Below are positions 47,604 through 58,125 of a DNA stretch of 64,000 bases, one piece after another. Below the pieces are notes generated by a model. That model searched no databases. It was not told the origin of the DNA and was given only the letters and a program-made list of their open reading frames with translations. The position numbers and the translations under genes are program-made. The stretch is from Arthrobacter sp. PM3 (GTDB taxonomy: Bacteria; Actinomycetota; Actinomycetes; Actinomycetales; Micrococcaceae), in NCBI RefSeq assembly GCF_003352915.1, contig NZ_CP022314.1:3955218-4019217 (forward strand). The letters run 5' to 3'. Each line of letters opens with the position of its first letter. Positions within the stretch are counted from its first letter, which is position 1.

Positions 47604-48728
47604 ATGCAAATCGGCGTCTTCAGCGTCAGCGACATCACCACCGACCCCACCACGGGCCGGACCCCTACGGAACACGAACGCATCAAGGCGTCCGTGGCGA
47701 TCGCTAAGAAGGTCGAAGAGATCGGCATGGATGTCTACGCGATCGGCGAGCACCACAACCGGCCGTTCTTCTCCTCCTCCCCCACCACCACGCTGGCCTA
47801 CATCGCCGCCCAGACGGAGCGCATCATCCTCTCGACGGCCACCACCCTGATCACCACGAATGACCCGGTCAAGATCGCCGAGGATTTCGCGATGCTCCAA
47901 CACCTCGCGGACGGCCGCGTGGACCTGGTGCTGGGCCGCGGCAACACGGCCCCCGTCTACCCCTGGTTCGGCAAGAACATCCAGGACGGAATCGAACTGG
48001 CGATCGAGAACTACAGCCTGCTGCGCCGGCTCTGGGATGAAGACACCGTCAACTGGTCCGGCAAGCACCGCACCCCACTGCAGAACTTCACCTCCACGCC
48101 CCGCCCGCTCGACGGCGTCGCGCCTTTTGTCTGGCACGGTTCCATTCGCACGCCGCAGATCGCCGAAGTGGCCGCGTACTACGGCGACGGCTTCTTCGCC
48201 AACAACATCTTCTGGCCCAAGGAGCACTACCAGCAGCTGATCGGCCTCTACCGTGAGCGCTACGAGCACTACGGCCACGGCAAGGCGGACCAGGCCATCG
48301 TGGGCCTCGGCGGCCAGTTCTTCATGCGGAAGAACTCCCAGGACGCCGTCAAGGAGTTCCGTCCCTACTTCGACAACGCCCCCGTCTACGGCCATGGTCC
48401 GTCGCTGGAGGACTTCACGTCCCAGACGCCGCTGACGGTCGGGAGCCCGCAGGAGGTCATCGAAAAGACCCTCACGTTCCGGGAGTATTTCGGTGACTAC
48501 CAGCGGCAGCTGTTCCTGATTGACCACGCGGGGCTGCCGCTGAAGACCGTGCTGGAGCAGCTGGACCTGTTCGGCGAAGAGGTCCTGCCGGTGCTCCGCA
48601 AGGAATACGCCGAGAAGACCCCGGCGCACGTTCCGGAACCGCCGACGCACGCCGGCCGGGTCGCCGCGGCGGTGGCTGCCGGGACCGTCGACGCCGGCAC
48701 GGTCGAAAACACGCGTCTGGACGCGTGA
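47604..48728 (+). CDS. LLM-class flavin-dependent oxidoreductase
   Basis: A 374-residue luciferase-like TIM-barrel monooxygenase using reduced FMN. Family features are MQIGVFSVSDI at strand 1, VYAIGEHHNRPFFSSSP, ILSTATTLITTNDPVKIAEDFAMLQHLADGRVDLVLGRG in pieces, and FVWHGSIRTPQIAEVAA. The substrate is unknown. AAAGGCAC precedes the ATG. The TGA stop shares its last base with the ATG of the marR gene (TGATG), so the two are coupled; the regulator probably senses a substrate of this enzyme. Confidence 0.88.
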   Translation: MQIGVFSVSDITTDPTTGRTPTEHERIKASVAIAKKVEEIGMDVYAIGEHHNRPFFSSSPTTTLAYIAAQTERIILSTATTLITTNDPVKIAEDFAMLQHLADGRVDLVLGRGNTAPVYPWFGKNIQDGIELAIENYSLLRRLWDEDTVNWSGKHRTPLQNFTSTPRPLDGVAPFVWHGSIRTPQIAEVAAYYGDGFFANNIFWPKEHYQQLIGLYRERYEHYGHGKADQAIVGLGGQFFMRKNSQDAVKEFRPYFDNAPVYGHGPSLEDFTSQTPLTVGSPQEVIEKTLTFREYFGDYQRQLFLIDHAGLPLKTVLEQLDLFGEEVLPVLRKEYAEKTPAHVPEPPTHAGRVAAAVAAGTVDAGTVENTRLDA

Positions 48729-49189
48729 TGTCTGCCAAGACCACCGAATCACCTGTTCGCCTGGCCGCGGAAACCTGGGAATCCCTGTTCCGCGCCCAGG
48801 TGGCGGTGATGCGCAAACTGCAGGCGGCGCCGGCGTTCAAGGCCCTCGCCGTCAATGAGTACGACGTTCTCTTCACGCTCTCCCGCTGCCCCTCCGGATG
48901 GCTGCGCCTGAACGAGCTCAATGACAACGTGCTGCTGAGCCAGTCCAGCCTGAGCAGGCTCGTGGAGCGGCTCGAAAGGCGCGGCCTCGTGGAGCGGATG
49001 CCGGCCCCGGACGACGGGCGCGGCATCCTCGTCCGGCTCACCGAGGCCGGACGGGACCTGCAGAAGCAGATCGGCCGCGAGCACGTCCGGGACATCGCGG
49101 CCCTGGTGGGTCCTGCGCTCTCCGCCGCGGAACAGCAGGAACTGCTGCGGCTGACCGAGAAGCTCCGCGCCGCGGTCGCCGCCCGCTGA
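48728..49189 (+). CDS. MarR-family regulator of the LLM operon
   Basis: A 153-residue winged-helix regulator. The HTH spans RLNELNDNVLLSQSSLSRLVERLERRGLV and the wing is RMPAPDDGRGILVRLTEAG. Start at ATG 48728, overlapping the previous stop. It probably represses its own operon at the palindrome 47531-47548 and is released by a ligand (inference from layout). Convergent with the transglutaminase-like gene. Confidence 0.88.
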   Translation: MSAKTTESPVRLAAETWESLFRAQVAVMRKLQAAPAFKALAVNEYDVLFTLSRCPSGWLRLNELNDNVLLSQSSLSRLVERLERRGLVERMPAPDDGRGILVRLTEAGRDLQKQIGREHVRDIAALVGPALSAAEQQELLRLTEKLRAAVAAR

Positions 49190-49214
49190 CGGGGGGCCCG
49201 GTGCGAACGGGCGC

Positions 49215-50018
49215 CTAGCGGATGGCGACGAGCTTCGCCGGGTCTTCCTCCGGGAGCACATCGACGGTGGCGGTGACTTTGAGCTCCTTCAACGACAGGC
49301 TGCCGCCCACGGTGGACAGGAAGGCGGTGTCCGAAGAATCGCGTCCGGCCGTGATCCGCAGCATGCTTTCCCGCGGAGCGAGTCCGGTGGGGTCGATGAT
49401 GTGCCAGGCGCCGTTGATGTGTGCTTCGGCGACGGCGTGGAAGTCCATCGGGGTCAGGCCCGGCGCGTAGACGGCGGCCAGCCGGGCCGGGACGTTTTTC
49501 GAGCGCAGCAGAGAAATGGCGAGGTGGGCGAAGTCCCGGCAGACGCCGCGGCGGTGCAGGAGGGTCTCGACGGCGCCGTCGGTTCCCCGCGAGGAGCCGC
49601 TGACGTAGCGCAGCTCGCTGAAGACCCAGTTGCGGACCGCGTGGAGCAGTTCTTCGCCCTGGAGGCCGCCGAATTCCGCGTAGGCGGTGGGCAGCAGCCG
49701 GTCGGACTCCGCGTAGCGGCTGGGCCGGACATAGCGGATCAGTTCCATGAGCCCGGGTTCTTCCGGCAGCGCGAACCCGGTGACGGTGGCCGAGTATTCG
49801 ACGAGGACTTCGGTGGGCTCGGCGAATTCCATGTAGTGGAAGCGCCCGCCGTGGTGGTCCGACAGCTCGGTGAGCGGCACGTCTTCACCGCCCGCAGTCA
49901 CCACGAGCGACTCCTCCAGCGAGTCATACCCGGCATTCCGCGCCACGGCGACGGCGAGGGCCACCTTGGTTTCGGCAACGGTTTTGAAGGCCAGGCGGGC
50001 GGCTACGGTGCGTTCCAT
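49215..50018 (-). CDS. Transglutaminase-like cysteine protease family protein
   Basis: 267 residues. An N-terminal beta region (about 1-110) is followed by a transglutaminase-like core. The catalytic Cys is in HRRGVCRDFAHLAISLLRS, the His in DFHAVAEAHING and the Asp in HIIDPTGLAPRESM. The family includes peptidases and amidases; it is cytoplasmic by sequence, with no signal peptide. The actual reaction is unknown. ATG 50018 has CGGAGAT upstream. Confidence 0.85.
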   Translation of the reverse strand: MERTVAARLAFKTVAETKVALAVAVARNAGYDSLEESLVVTAGGEDVPLTELSDHHGGRFHYMEFAEPTEVLVEYSATVTGFALPEEPGLMELIRYVRPSRYAESDRLLPTAYAEFGGLQGEELLHAVRNWVFSELRYVSGSSRGTDGAVETLLHRRGVCRDFAHLAISLLRSKNVPARLAAVYAPGLTPMDFHAVAEAHINGAWHIIDPTGLAPRESMLRITAGRDSSDTAFLSTVGGSLSLKELKVTATVDVLPEEDPAKLVAIR

Positions 50019-50091
50019 GTATCTCCGGGATGTGAGGTGACGTCAGGGGAAGATCGCCGCCGACGGCCCGGGGATGTGCGGGTGGGCGGGA

Positions 50092-50901
50092 CTAGTTTTT
50101 GATCTTCAGAGACATTAGCATCCGCTGGACATTGGCGAATTCCGAGCCCTCGTGGACGTACTTGGCCGCCTGGTCAAGGGTGTCGAACGCCTTTGCCGGG
50201 GCAACCTTCCGGTCGGGAGCCAGTGGCTTGAGCACCGTCAGGTCGCCAAAGGAGTAGTCGGCCTTGCCGTCCGGGCCGCGGACCACATTCTGCAGGGCGC
50301 AGCTCTTGCCGCCGGCGCCGCCCGCCACGTTCGTGATGCCGTAGGAGCCGAAGAACTTGTAGCCCTGGATGACCCGGAACACCACGTGCGGGTCGATCGT
50401 CCCCTCGCCGCCGCCGTGCGGCAGGTCCACGGGCACGCTGCTGACCACCACGTACTCGCGGGCGGCACCGTCCGGGCAGGCCGCGGCCGGCTGCGGCTTC
50501 AGGCCCGTCTGCAGGGTGGCCAGGTACACGCCGTCGGCGTCCTTGACCTCGATCTTGAGGCCGCCCGGAAGCGTTCCCTGGTCCGGGGCCACGGACTGGA
50601 CAATCCAGTCCTGCGGAACCTCGAAACTGACAGTCTTCGCCGGGTCGGTGAAGACTTTCCAGGCCTGCGCCGTCGAGCCCGGGGCGGAGGAGACGCTGGC
50701 GGAGGCCGTCGGGCTCCCGGTGGTGGCCGGCGTCGTACTCTCCGCAGCGCTGCCGCCTGCCGTCCAGACGGGTGCACCCTTGCCCTCGCTGCTGCACCCG
50801 GAGAGCGCTGCCGCCGCAACCGCGAGCGCCGCGCCGGTGCGCAGCACGGCGCCCCGGATCCCAGCGACGCCGGTTCGTGAAGAAGGGGTGGTCCCGCTCA
50901 T
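50092..50901 (-). CDS. Hypothetical lipoprotein
   Basis: 269 residues. A signal sequence ends at ALSGC (Cys about 36), giving a lipoprotein. A Ser/Thr/Ala spacer leads to a domain of about 190 residues containing SFEVPQDWIVQSV, DADGVYLATLQTG and YVHEGSEFANVQRMLMSLKI. The PQDW segment recalls the PsbP/DUF1795-like fold of secreted proteins but the match is weak. No catalytic motif is seen and the function is unknown. It is divergent from the DUF1684 gene. Confidence 0.65.
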   Translation of the reverse strand: MSGTTPSSRTGVAGIRGAVLRTGAALAVAAAALSGCSSEGKGAPVWTAGGSAAESTTPATTGSPTASASVSSAPGSTAQAWKVFTDPAKTVSFEVPQDWIVQSVAPDQGTLPGGLKIEVKDADGVYLATLQTGLKPQPAAACPDGAAREYVVVSSVPVDLPHGGGEGTIDPHVVFRVIQGYKFFGSYGITNVAGGAGGKSCALQNVVRGPDGKADYSFGDLTVLKPLAPDRKVAPAKAFDTLDQAAKYVHEGSEFANVQRMLMSLKIKN

Positions 50902-50999
50902 GGTGCCAGCCTAACCGCGGCACCCCGATCCGGCTCCCATGTCCGGGACATAAATCCGGGCAGAAAATCCGCCCGGGGAAAGCGGGATACGCTGGGGGC

Positions 51000-51674
51000 A
51001 TGGCCGAACAGCACTTTGACGGAACGCATCTTGGGGCGCAGGACGATGTGGCGGGAATGTCGGCGCTCGATATCGCGGACTGGCGGCTGCGGACCTTTGC
51101 CCTCTACGCCACGGTGCGCAAGCTGGCAGCCGAGAGCCCCGCGGAAGCCCATTCCTACTGGCGCCACGAGCGGGACCGGATGTTCGGCACCCACCCGGCG
51201 TCGGCGCTGACGGCCGCGGCCAAGGCCAGCTTCGGCGGCCTGAAGACGGCGGACTACGATCCCATCTACCGTTTCCATGTCCCCCTGACCCCGGAGGGCG
51301 CCGGCCGGGAGATGAACGTCGAAACGGCGACCGACGGACTGGTCCGGTTCGTCCGGCTGGGCACCTTCGACCTTCCCGAGATGGGGCAGCTCGCGGTCTG
51401 GAAGCTCCACGGCTACGGCGGCGGGATCTTTGTGCCTTTCCGTGATGCCACCGCCGGGCAGCCCGGCGGCAGCTACGGCGCCGGACGGTACCTGCTGGAC
51501 ACCATCAAGGGCGCCTTCCACGGCGTGCGCGGGTCCGGGCCCAAGGCCGAATTCGTCCTCGACTTCAACTTCGCCTACAACCCCTCCTGCGCCTACAACG
51601 AAGCGTGGGCATGTCCCCTGGCGGGCCCGGCCAACCGGCTGGCCGTCGAGATCCCCGTGGGCGAGCTGTACTGA
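51000..51674 (+). CDS. DUF1684 family protein
   Basis: 224 residues. The domain shows DWRLRTFALYATVRKLA, FWRHERD-like YWRHERDRMFGTHPASAL, and the C-terminal FVLDFNFAYNPSCAYNEAWACPLAGPANRLAVEIPVGE in pieces, which is the DUF1684 hallmark. Family members are uncharacterised; the Cys-rich YNPSCAYN segment is its most conserved part. A TACGCT box at 50988-50993 sits 7 nt before ATG 51000, so the mRNA is probably leaderless. The next gene follows 4 bp after the stop. Confidence 0.82.
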   Translation: MAEQHFDGTHLGAQDDVAGMSALDIADWRLRTFALYATVRKLAAESPAEAHSYWRHERDRMFGTHPASALTAAAKASFGGLKTADYDPIYRFHVPLTPEGAGREMNVETATDGLVRFVRLGTFDLPEMGQLAVWKLHGYGGGIFVPFRDATAGQPGGSYGAGRYLLDTIKGAFHGVRGSGPKAEFVLDFNFAYNPSCAYNEAWACPLAGPANRLAVEIPVGELY

Positions 51675-51678
51675 GCGG

Positions 51679-52164
51679 ATGGAGTCCCAGCTCGAACAGC
51701 AGTCCCGGGGCGCCGGCGTCGTCCGCGGGCCGGCCACCCGGCGGTACCGCGGAATCCTCCGCTACCCCGTGGTCCGGCAGCTCATCCGGTTCACCGGGGT
51801 CGGCATTGTCTGCACCGTGACGTCGCTGGCCCTGTACGCGCTCTCCCGGCCCTGGCTGGGGCCCCAGCCGGCCAACGCGGCGGCCCTGATCGTGACCTCG
51901 TTCATGAACACCGCGCTCAACCGGCGCCTGACGTTCAAAATCACCGAGCGCCGCCGGATGAAGCGCGACCACCTCAACGGCCTGATCGTGATCCTGGTGG
52001 CCCTGCTGATCACCGGCGGCAGCCTCGCCGTCCTGCACTGGCTCAGGCCCGACGCCACGGTGGCCGACGAACTCTGGACCACCACCCTCTCCGGCTTCGC
52101 CGCCACCGCCGTGCGGTTCACGATGCTGCGGCACTGGATCTTCCGCCGCGCCCGGCACCGCTGA
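51679..52164 (+). CDS. GtrA family membrane protein
   Basis: 161 residues with four predicted membrane helices starting at IRFTGVGIVCTVTSLALYAL. The GtrA motif NAAALIVTSFMNTALNRRLTF is intact and the protein ends RHWIFRRARHR. GtrA-type proteins are thought to help flip lipid-linked sugars in cell-surface glycosylation. No glycosyltransferase is adjacent. ATG 51679 is 4 bp from the DUF1684 stop, so co-expression is likely. Confidence 0.82.
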   Translation: MESQLEQQSRGAGVVRGPATRRYRGILRYPVVRQLIRFTGVGIVCTVTSLALYALSRPWLGPQPANAAALIVTSFMNTALNRRLTFKITERRRMKRDHLNGLIVILVALLITGGSLAVLHWLRPDATVADELWTTTLSGFAATAVRFTMLRHWIFRRARHR

Positions 52165-52176
52165 GGACCCCTGCTG

Positions 52177-53340
<1,164 letters not shown>

Positions 53341-53348
53341 GGTGCGCC

Positions 53349-54308
53349 TCAGCCGGCCGCCGAGACAGCGTCTGGATCCGTGCCTGCGGCGATGTCCAGC
53401 TCGATGTCGAGGCCGAGGTCCAGGGCCGTGACACTGTGCGTGAGCCCGCCGATCGAGATGACGTCCACTCCGGTGGCCGCGATGTCCGCCACGGTGGCGA
53501 GGTTGACGTTGCCGCTGGCTTCGATGCGGGCGCGGCCGGCCACGAGTTCGACGCCGGCCGCGAGTTCGGCCAGGGAAAAGTTGTCCAGCATGATGGTGTC
53601 CACCCCGGCGGCCAGCACGGGTTCAATCTGTTCCATGGTGTCCACTTCCACCTCGAAGTGCGTGGTGTGCCCAAGCTGGGCCTTGGCCCGGCGCAGCACC
53701 GCGGTGAGCTTCGCCGGGTCTCCCCCGGTCAGGACGGCCAGGTGGTTGTCCTTGGCCAGGACGGCGTCGGAGAGGCTGAAACGGTGGTTGGCGCCGCCGC
53801 CGCAGCGCACGGCGTAGCGTTCCAGCACGCGCAGCCCCGGCGTCGTCTTGCGGGTGTCGGTGATCCTGGCCCCGGTGCCTTCGACGAGCGCCACGAACTC
53901 GGCGGTCCTGGTGGCGATGGCGCTCATCCGCTGGACCAGGTTCAGACCGACGCGTTCGGCCAGCAGCACGGCGCGGGCGTTCCCGGTCACCCGGGCCAGG
54001 GCGGTTCCGGCGTGAAAGGTCTCGCCGTCGCTGACCAGCAGTTCGACGGCGGCGTCCGGGTCGGTCAGCGTCATTGCCGCGGCGAACACCTCACCGCCGC
54101 TCATGACGCCGGGCACGCGGGCGTTCAGCACCGCGGTTGCCCGTGCCTGCGCGGGAATGAGCGTCTGCGAGGTGATGTCGCCGTACGGGGCGTCTTCCTG
54201 GAGCGCGGCGCGCAGGACCGCCAGGACGGCGGATTCGGGCAGGCTCCCGGCGAGCGCCGCGGTGCGGGCGGGCAGGGTTTCCGGGCTTGCATGGGCAGTC
54301 GTGGTCAC
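53349..54308 (-). CDS. nadC: Nicotinate-nucleotide pyrophosphorylase (quinolinate phosphoribosyltransferase)
   Basis: 319 residues. It converts quinolinate and PRPP to nicotinate mononucleotide. Motifs are DITSQTLIPAQARATAVL, AERVGLNLVQRMSAIATRT, the TRKTTPGLRVLERYAVRCGGGANHR block (in pieces) and MLDNFSLAELAAGVEL. About 25 extra residues precede the usual start. It overlaps nadB by 4 bp (ATGA). Confidence 0.95.
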   Translation of the reverse strand: MTTTAHASPETLPARTAALAGSLPESAVLAVLRAALQEDAPYGDITSQTLIPAQARATAVLNARVPGVMSGGEVFAAAMTLTDPDAAVELLVSDGETFHAGTALARVTGNARAVLLAERVGLNLVQRMSAIATRTAEFVALVEGTGARITDTRKTTPGLRVLERYAVRCGGGANHRFSLSDAVLAKDNHLAVLTGGDPAKLTAVLRRAKAQLGHTTHFEVEVDTMEQIEPVLAAGVDTIMLDNFSLAELAAGVELVAGRARIEASGNVNLATVADIAATGVDVISIGGLTHSVTALDLGLDIELDIAAGTDPDAVSAAG

Positions 54309-56035
54309 GAGGAAATCCTTTGCATGGAATGGGTGAAGGCCGGGGCGTCGTGCGTGTCCGCCCGGTAGTGGGCTCCGACGGATCGCGTGCGCTGCCGGGC
54401 TGCCGCGACGAGGAGCCCGGCCGCCAGGAGCAGGTTCCGGTCCTCGTGGGCGGCCTGGTCGGACCCGGCGGGGTTCCCGGCGGCAGGGGAACCGGTCCCG
54501 ACGTCGGCGCTCCAGCGCGCCAGCCGGGCCGCGGCGGCGTCGAGTCCGGCACCGGTGCGCGTCACTCCCGCGGCCGCGGTCATGAGCCGGCCCAGGGCCT
54601 GCCTGCTGAACGGAACCTCGTCCGCGGCTGCGCCGTGAGCACCGGCCGGGACTGTGGCCGGGGCGGGCAATAGGCTGCCCGGGTGGACGTCCCCGGGGGC
54701 CGCTGCGGGCCAGTGCGGAGCGTGGACGGCGGCACGCAGGAAGTCCTCGACCGCGCGGCGGCCAAACACGAGGCCTTCGAGCAGCGAGTTACTCGCCAGC
54801 CGGTTGGCGCCCTGTGCGCCCGTGCGGGCGACCTCGCCGGCGGCGTAAAGCCCCGGGACGGTGGTGCGGCCCCAGAGGTCGGTGGACACTCCGCCCATCC
54901 AGTAGTGGGCTGCCGGGGATACGGGAACCACTTCGGCGGTCCAGTCGTGGCCGGCCGCCCGGGTGGCGGCCGTAATGGTCGGGAACCGGCGGGCCAGGAA
55001 GCCGGCGCCGCGTGCGGCCTCGATGCCCCGGGCGTCCAGGTAGACCGGGCTGTCCGGCGCGGCCCCGGTGGCGGCCAGGTGCAGGGCGATGCTGCGGGAG
55101 ACGACATCGCGCGGGGCGAGTTCGGCGTCCGGGTGGTAGTCCGGCATGAAGCGGTGCCCCGCGGCGTCCAGCAGCACGGCTCCCTCGCCGCGGACGGCCT
55201 CGGAAATGAGCAGGGCCGGCGGCCCGCCCGGGACCTCTTCGACGGCCAGGGTGGTGGGGTGGAACTGGAAGAACTCCAGGTCCCGCACCGCGGCACCGGC
55301 GCGCCAGGCCAGGGCCACGCCGTCGGCCGTCGCGACGGCGGGGTTGCTGGTGCGGGCAAACAGCCGGCCGGCGCCGCCGGTGGCGAGCAGGACGGCGTCG
55401 GCCCTGACCAGGTGGCTCCGGCCGCCGGCCAGATATTCCACTCCGGTGACCCGGGCCGGCATGCTGCCGGGCTGTGCCGCGGAACCGGGCAGGGGGTCCG
55501 TCAGGAGCCCGGTGACAAACGCGCTGGTCTCCACCCGGAGCCGGCCGCGGCCGGAGCGTTCCAGGACGGCACGTTCCAGGACAGCGGCGACGAGCCCGCG
55601 GGCGATGCAGGCGCCTGTGGCGTCGCCGCCGGCGTGCAGGATGCGCGGCGCCGAATGGGCGGCCTCGAGCCCCAGGGCGGGTCCGCCGTCGGGACGGGTG
55701 TCGAAACGCACTCCGTAGCGGGACAGGCCCGCGATGTCCCGGACGGCCTCCGTACACAGGATCCGGACGGCCTCGGCGTCGTTCAGCCCGGCGCCCGCCG
55801 CGAGGGTGTCGGCAATGTGCGCGGCCACGGAGTCCCCGGGAGCGGCGTCGCCCGGGGCCAGGACGGCGGAGACACCGCCCTGGGCGTAGAAGGTGTTGCT
55901 TTGCTCCAGGGTCCCCTTGCTCAGCAGCACCACTTCCACGTCACCGTCATGGCTTCCGCCGGCGGCGTCGGCGGCGAGCAGCGCGGCGTAGAGCCCCGCG
56001 ATGCCGCTGCCGACGATTACGACCCGCCTGGTCAC
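54305..56035 (-). CDS. nadB: L-aspartate oxidase
   Basis: 576 residues, FAD-dependent, oxidising aspartate to iminoaspartate for NadA. The dinucleotide fold VVIVGSGIAGLYAALLAADA begins the protein. HSAPRILHAGGDATG, LATGGAGRLFARTSNP and HYWMGGVSTDLWGRTTVPGLYAAGEVA are typical of the succinate dehydrogenase/NadB group. The C-terminal part is Ala/Pro-rich. It overlaps nadA by 4 bp and nadC by 4 bp. Confidence 0.95.
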   Translation of the reverse strand: MTRRVVIVGSGIAGLYAALLAADAAGGSHDGDVEVVLLSKGTLEQSNTFYAQGGVSAVLAPGDAAPGDSVAAHIADTLAAGAGLNDAEAVRILCTEAVRDIAGLSRYGVRFDTRPDGGPALGLEAAHSAPRILHAGGDATGACIARGLVAAVLERAVLERSGRGRLRVETSAFVTGLLTDPLPGSAAQPGSMPARVTGVEYLAGGRSHLVRADAVLLATGGAGRLFARTSNPAVATADGVALAWRAGAAVRDLEFFQFHPTTLAVEEVPGGPPALLISEAVRGEGAVLLDAAGHRFMPDYHPDAELAPRDVVSRSIALHLAATGAAPDSPVYLDARGIEAARGAGFLARRFPTITAATRAAGHDWTAEVVPVSPAAHYWMGGVSTDLWGRTTVPGLYAAGEVARTGAQGANRLASNSLLEGLVFGRRAVEDFLRAAVHAPHWPAAAPGDVHPGSLLPAPATVPAGAHGAAADEVPFSRQALGRLMTAAAGVTRTGAGLDAAAARLARWSADVGTGSPAAGNPAGSDQAAHEDRNLLLAAGLLVAAARQRTRSVGAHYRADTHDAPAFTHSMQRISS

Positions 56036-57339
56036 GGCCGCGCCGCCAGCATGCGTTCCAGCGCCACCTTGGCCGGGGCGGCGACGGCGTCGTCCACGGT
56101 GATGCGGTTGACGACCTCGCCCCGGACGAGGGCTTCGAGCACCCAGGCAAGGTAGCCGGGGTGGATGCGGTACATCGTCGAGCAGGGGCAGATCACCGGG
56201 TCCAGGCAGAAGATGGTGTGCTGCGGGTATTCCGCGGCCAGCCGGTTGACGAGGTTGATCTCGGTACCGACCGCGAAGGTGGTGGGCTCAGTGGCCGCGG
56301 CGATGGCCTTGCGGATGAAGTCGGTGGACCCGGCGGAATCGGCGGCGTCGACCACCTCCATGGGGCATTCCGGGTGCACGATGACCTGCACGCCGGGGTA
56401 CTCGGCACGGGCCTTCTCGATCTGGCCGACGTTGAAGCGCTTGTGGACGGAGCAGAAGCCGTGCCAGAGGATCACGCGGGAGTCCTGCAGCGTCTGCGCA
56501 TCATTGCCGCCGAGGTCCTTGCGCGGATTCCACATGGGCATCTGTTCCAGCGGGACGCCCATGGCCTTGGCGGTGTTGCGGCCCAGGTGCTGGTCCGGGA
56601 AGAACAGCACGCGCTGACCGCGTTCGAACGCCCATTCGAGCACGGTGGCGGCGTTCGAGGACGTGCAGACGATCCCTCCGTGCTCGCCGCAGAAGCCCTT
56701 GAGCGCAGCCGAGGAATTCATGTAGGTGACCGGAATGACCGGCACCCGGCCGTCGGCGTCGGGCTCCGTGCCGAACAGTTCCTCCAACTGTTCCCAGCAT
56801 TCGGCCACCGAGTCGATGTCCGCCATGTCCGCCATGGAGCAGCCCGCGGCGAGATTGGGCAGGATCACGGCCTGCTCGGGCCGGGACAGGATGTCCGCGG
56901 TTTCGGCCATGAAGTGGACGCCGCAGAAGATGATCGCCTCGGCCTCCGGGCGGGTCAACGCCGCGTTGGCCAGCTGAAATGAGTCACCCACGAAGTCGGC
57001 GTACGCGACCACCTCGTCGCGCTGGTAGAAGTGCCCCAGGACGACGGCGCGGTCCCCCAGGGCCGCTTTGGCTGCGCGGATCCGGGCGTCGAGTTCGGCG
57101 TCGCCGGCCAGTTTGTACTCTTCCGGCAGCTGTCCCTGACGCGGAGTCGACGCGGGGGCGGTGTCCGCGGAGGAGGCGCCGGGACCGTAGGCGGGCACGC
57201 CTGCGAGGGCCTCGGCGAGGTCGAAGTCCCACGGTCCGCGGGCCAGGGCGGGGCTGCAGGTGTTGGCCGCCGGGCCGCCTGCCATGGCGGTGGCCTGCTC
57301 GCGCGTAATCAGCTGGATGGCCGTGTTGACGCTGCTCAT
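56032..57339 (-). CDS. nadA: Quinolinate synthase
   Basis: 435 residues, long form, condensing iminoaspartate and dihydroxyacetone phosphate. Cluster cysteines are in LAAGCSMADMAD, GIVCTSSNAA and PVICPCSTMYRIHP. LGHFYQRDEVVAYADFVGDS and FCGVHFMAETADIL are also conserved. An N-terminal extension of about 70 residues precedes the catalytic core. Overlaps nrtR by 4 bp, so the five genes form one tightly coupled operon. Confidence 0.95.
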   Translation of the reverse strand: MSSVNTAIQLITREQATAMAGGPAANTCSPALARGPWDFDLAEALAGVPAYGPGASSADTAPASTPRQGQLPEEYKLAGDAELDARIRAAKAALGDRAVVLGHFYQRDEVVAYADFVGDSFQLANAALTRPEAEAIIFCGVHFMAETADILSRPEQAVILPNLAAGCSMADMADIDSVAECWEQLEELFGTEPDADGRVPVIPVTYMNSSAALKGFCGEHGGIVCTSSNAATVLEWAFERGQRVLFFPDQHLGRNTAKAMGVPLEQMPMWNPRKDLGGNDAQTLQDSRVILWHGFCSVHKRFNVGQIEKARAEYPGVQVIVHPECPMEVVDAADSAGSTDFIRKAIAAATEPTTFAVGTEINLVNRLAAEYPQHTIFCLDPVICPCSTMYRIHPGYLAWVLEALVRGEVVNRITVDDAVAAPAKVALERMLAARP

Positions 57340-58046
57340 GGTGTGCTCCTGTTGTCTGGGTCAAGGCCGGGGCGGCCGGTGAAGCGGTAGAGGCGGGGCG
57401 GGCGGTGTTTGCCGCCCTGCAGGTACTGATCGGTTTCTTCGATTTCCGGCGTGGCCTTGACCTGCCGGCGGAAGTTGGCCGGATCGAGCTCGCGGTCCAG
57501 GACGGCCTCGTAGACCTCCCGGACCTGGGCGAGGGTGAAGTATTCGCCGAGCAGGTGGTACGCGATGGAGCCGTAGGCCATCTTGTTGCGCAGCCGCCAG
57601 AGGGCGTAGTCGATGATCGCGTTGTGGTCGAAGGCGAGCTCGCCGAGCCGGTCGGCCCGGAACCAGCGCACGTTCTCCGACTCGTCCGCGAGGGCGGCTT
57701 CCGTGGGCTGGACCAGTGCCCAGTACACGATCGAGACAACGCGCTGGCTGGGCGAGCGGTGCAGCCCGCCGAAGGCGTAGAGCTGCTCGAGGTAGTTCGG
57801 GGCCAGGCCCGTGGTCTCGCGCAGGTTCCGCGACGCGGCGTCCTGGAGGGATTCGGAGTGGGTGAGCGGGCCTCCCGGCAGCGCCCAGAGGTCCTTGAAG
57901 GGTTCCCGGATCCGACGCACCAGCGGGATCCAGAGCGTGGGCCGCCCTGTCCGCTCGCTGGGACGCAGCGCAAAGATCACCGTGGAGATGGCCAGCGACG
58001 GCGGAGCGAGCTGGCGCTCCGAGACGTTGGCTGCCGTCGTGTACAC
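57336..58046 (-). CDS. nrtR: Nudix-related transcriptional regulator of NAD synthesis
   Basis: 236 residues. A Nudix fold (about 15-150) is followed by a winged HTH (LGEYFTLAQVREVYEAVL...ANFRRQV, about 165-205), which is the NrtR architecture. The Nudix box (58-81) reads RNLRETTG where active hydrolases have REUxEExG, so two catalytic Glu are replaced (N74, T78). The protein should therefore bind ADP-ribose but not hydrolyse it. It is first in the nad operon and should repress from the palindrome at 58126-58150. GTG start at 58046. Confidence 0.92.
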   Translation of the reverse strand: MYTTAANVSERQLAPPSLAISTVIFALRPSERTGRPTLWIPLVRRIREPFKDLWALPGGPLTHSESLQDAASRNLRETTGLAPNYLEQLYAFGGLHRSPSQRVVSIVYWALVQPTEAALADESENVRWFRADRLGELAFDHNAIIDYALWRLRNKMAYGSIAYHLLGEYFTLAQVREVYEAVLDRELDPANFRRQVKATPEIEETDQYLQGGKHRPPRLYRFTGRPGLDPDNRSTP

Positions 58047-58125
58047 GGTGTTCCACCCCGCCTTCTCCGGGCCCGGGCCGGCCCTGTCGGGACTGCCGGG
58101 ACGGTTCCGGCCGGACCGCCGGAGT

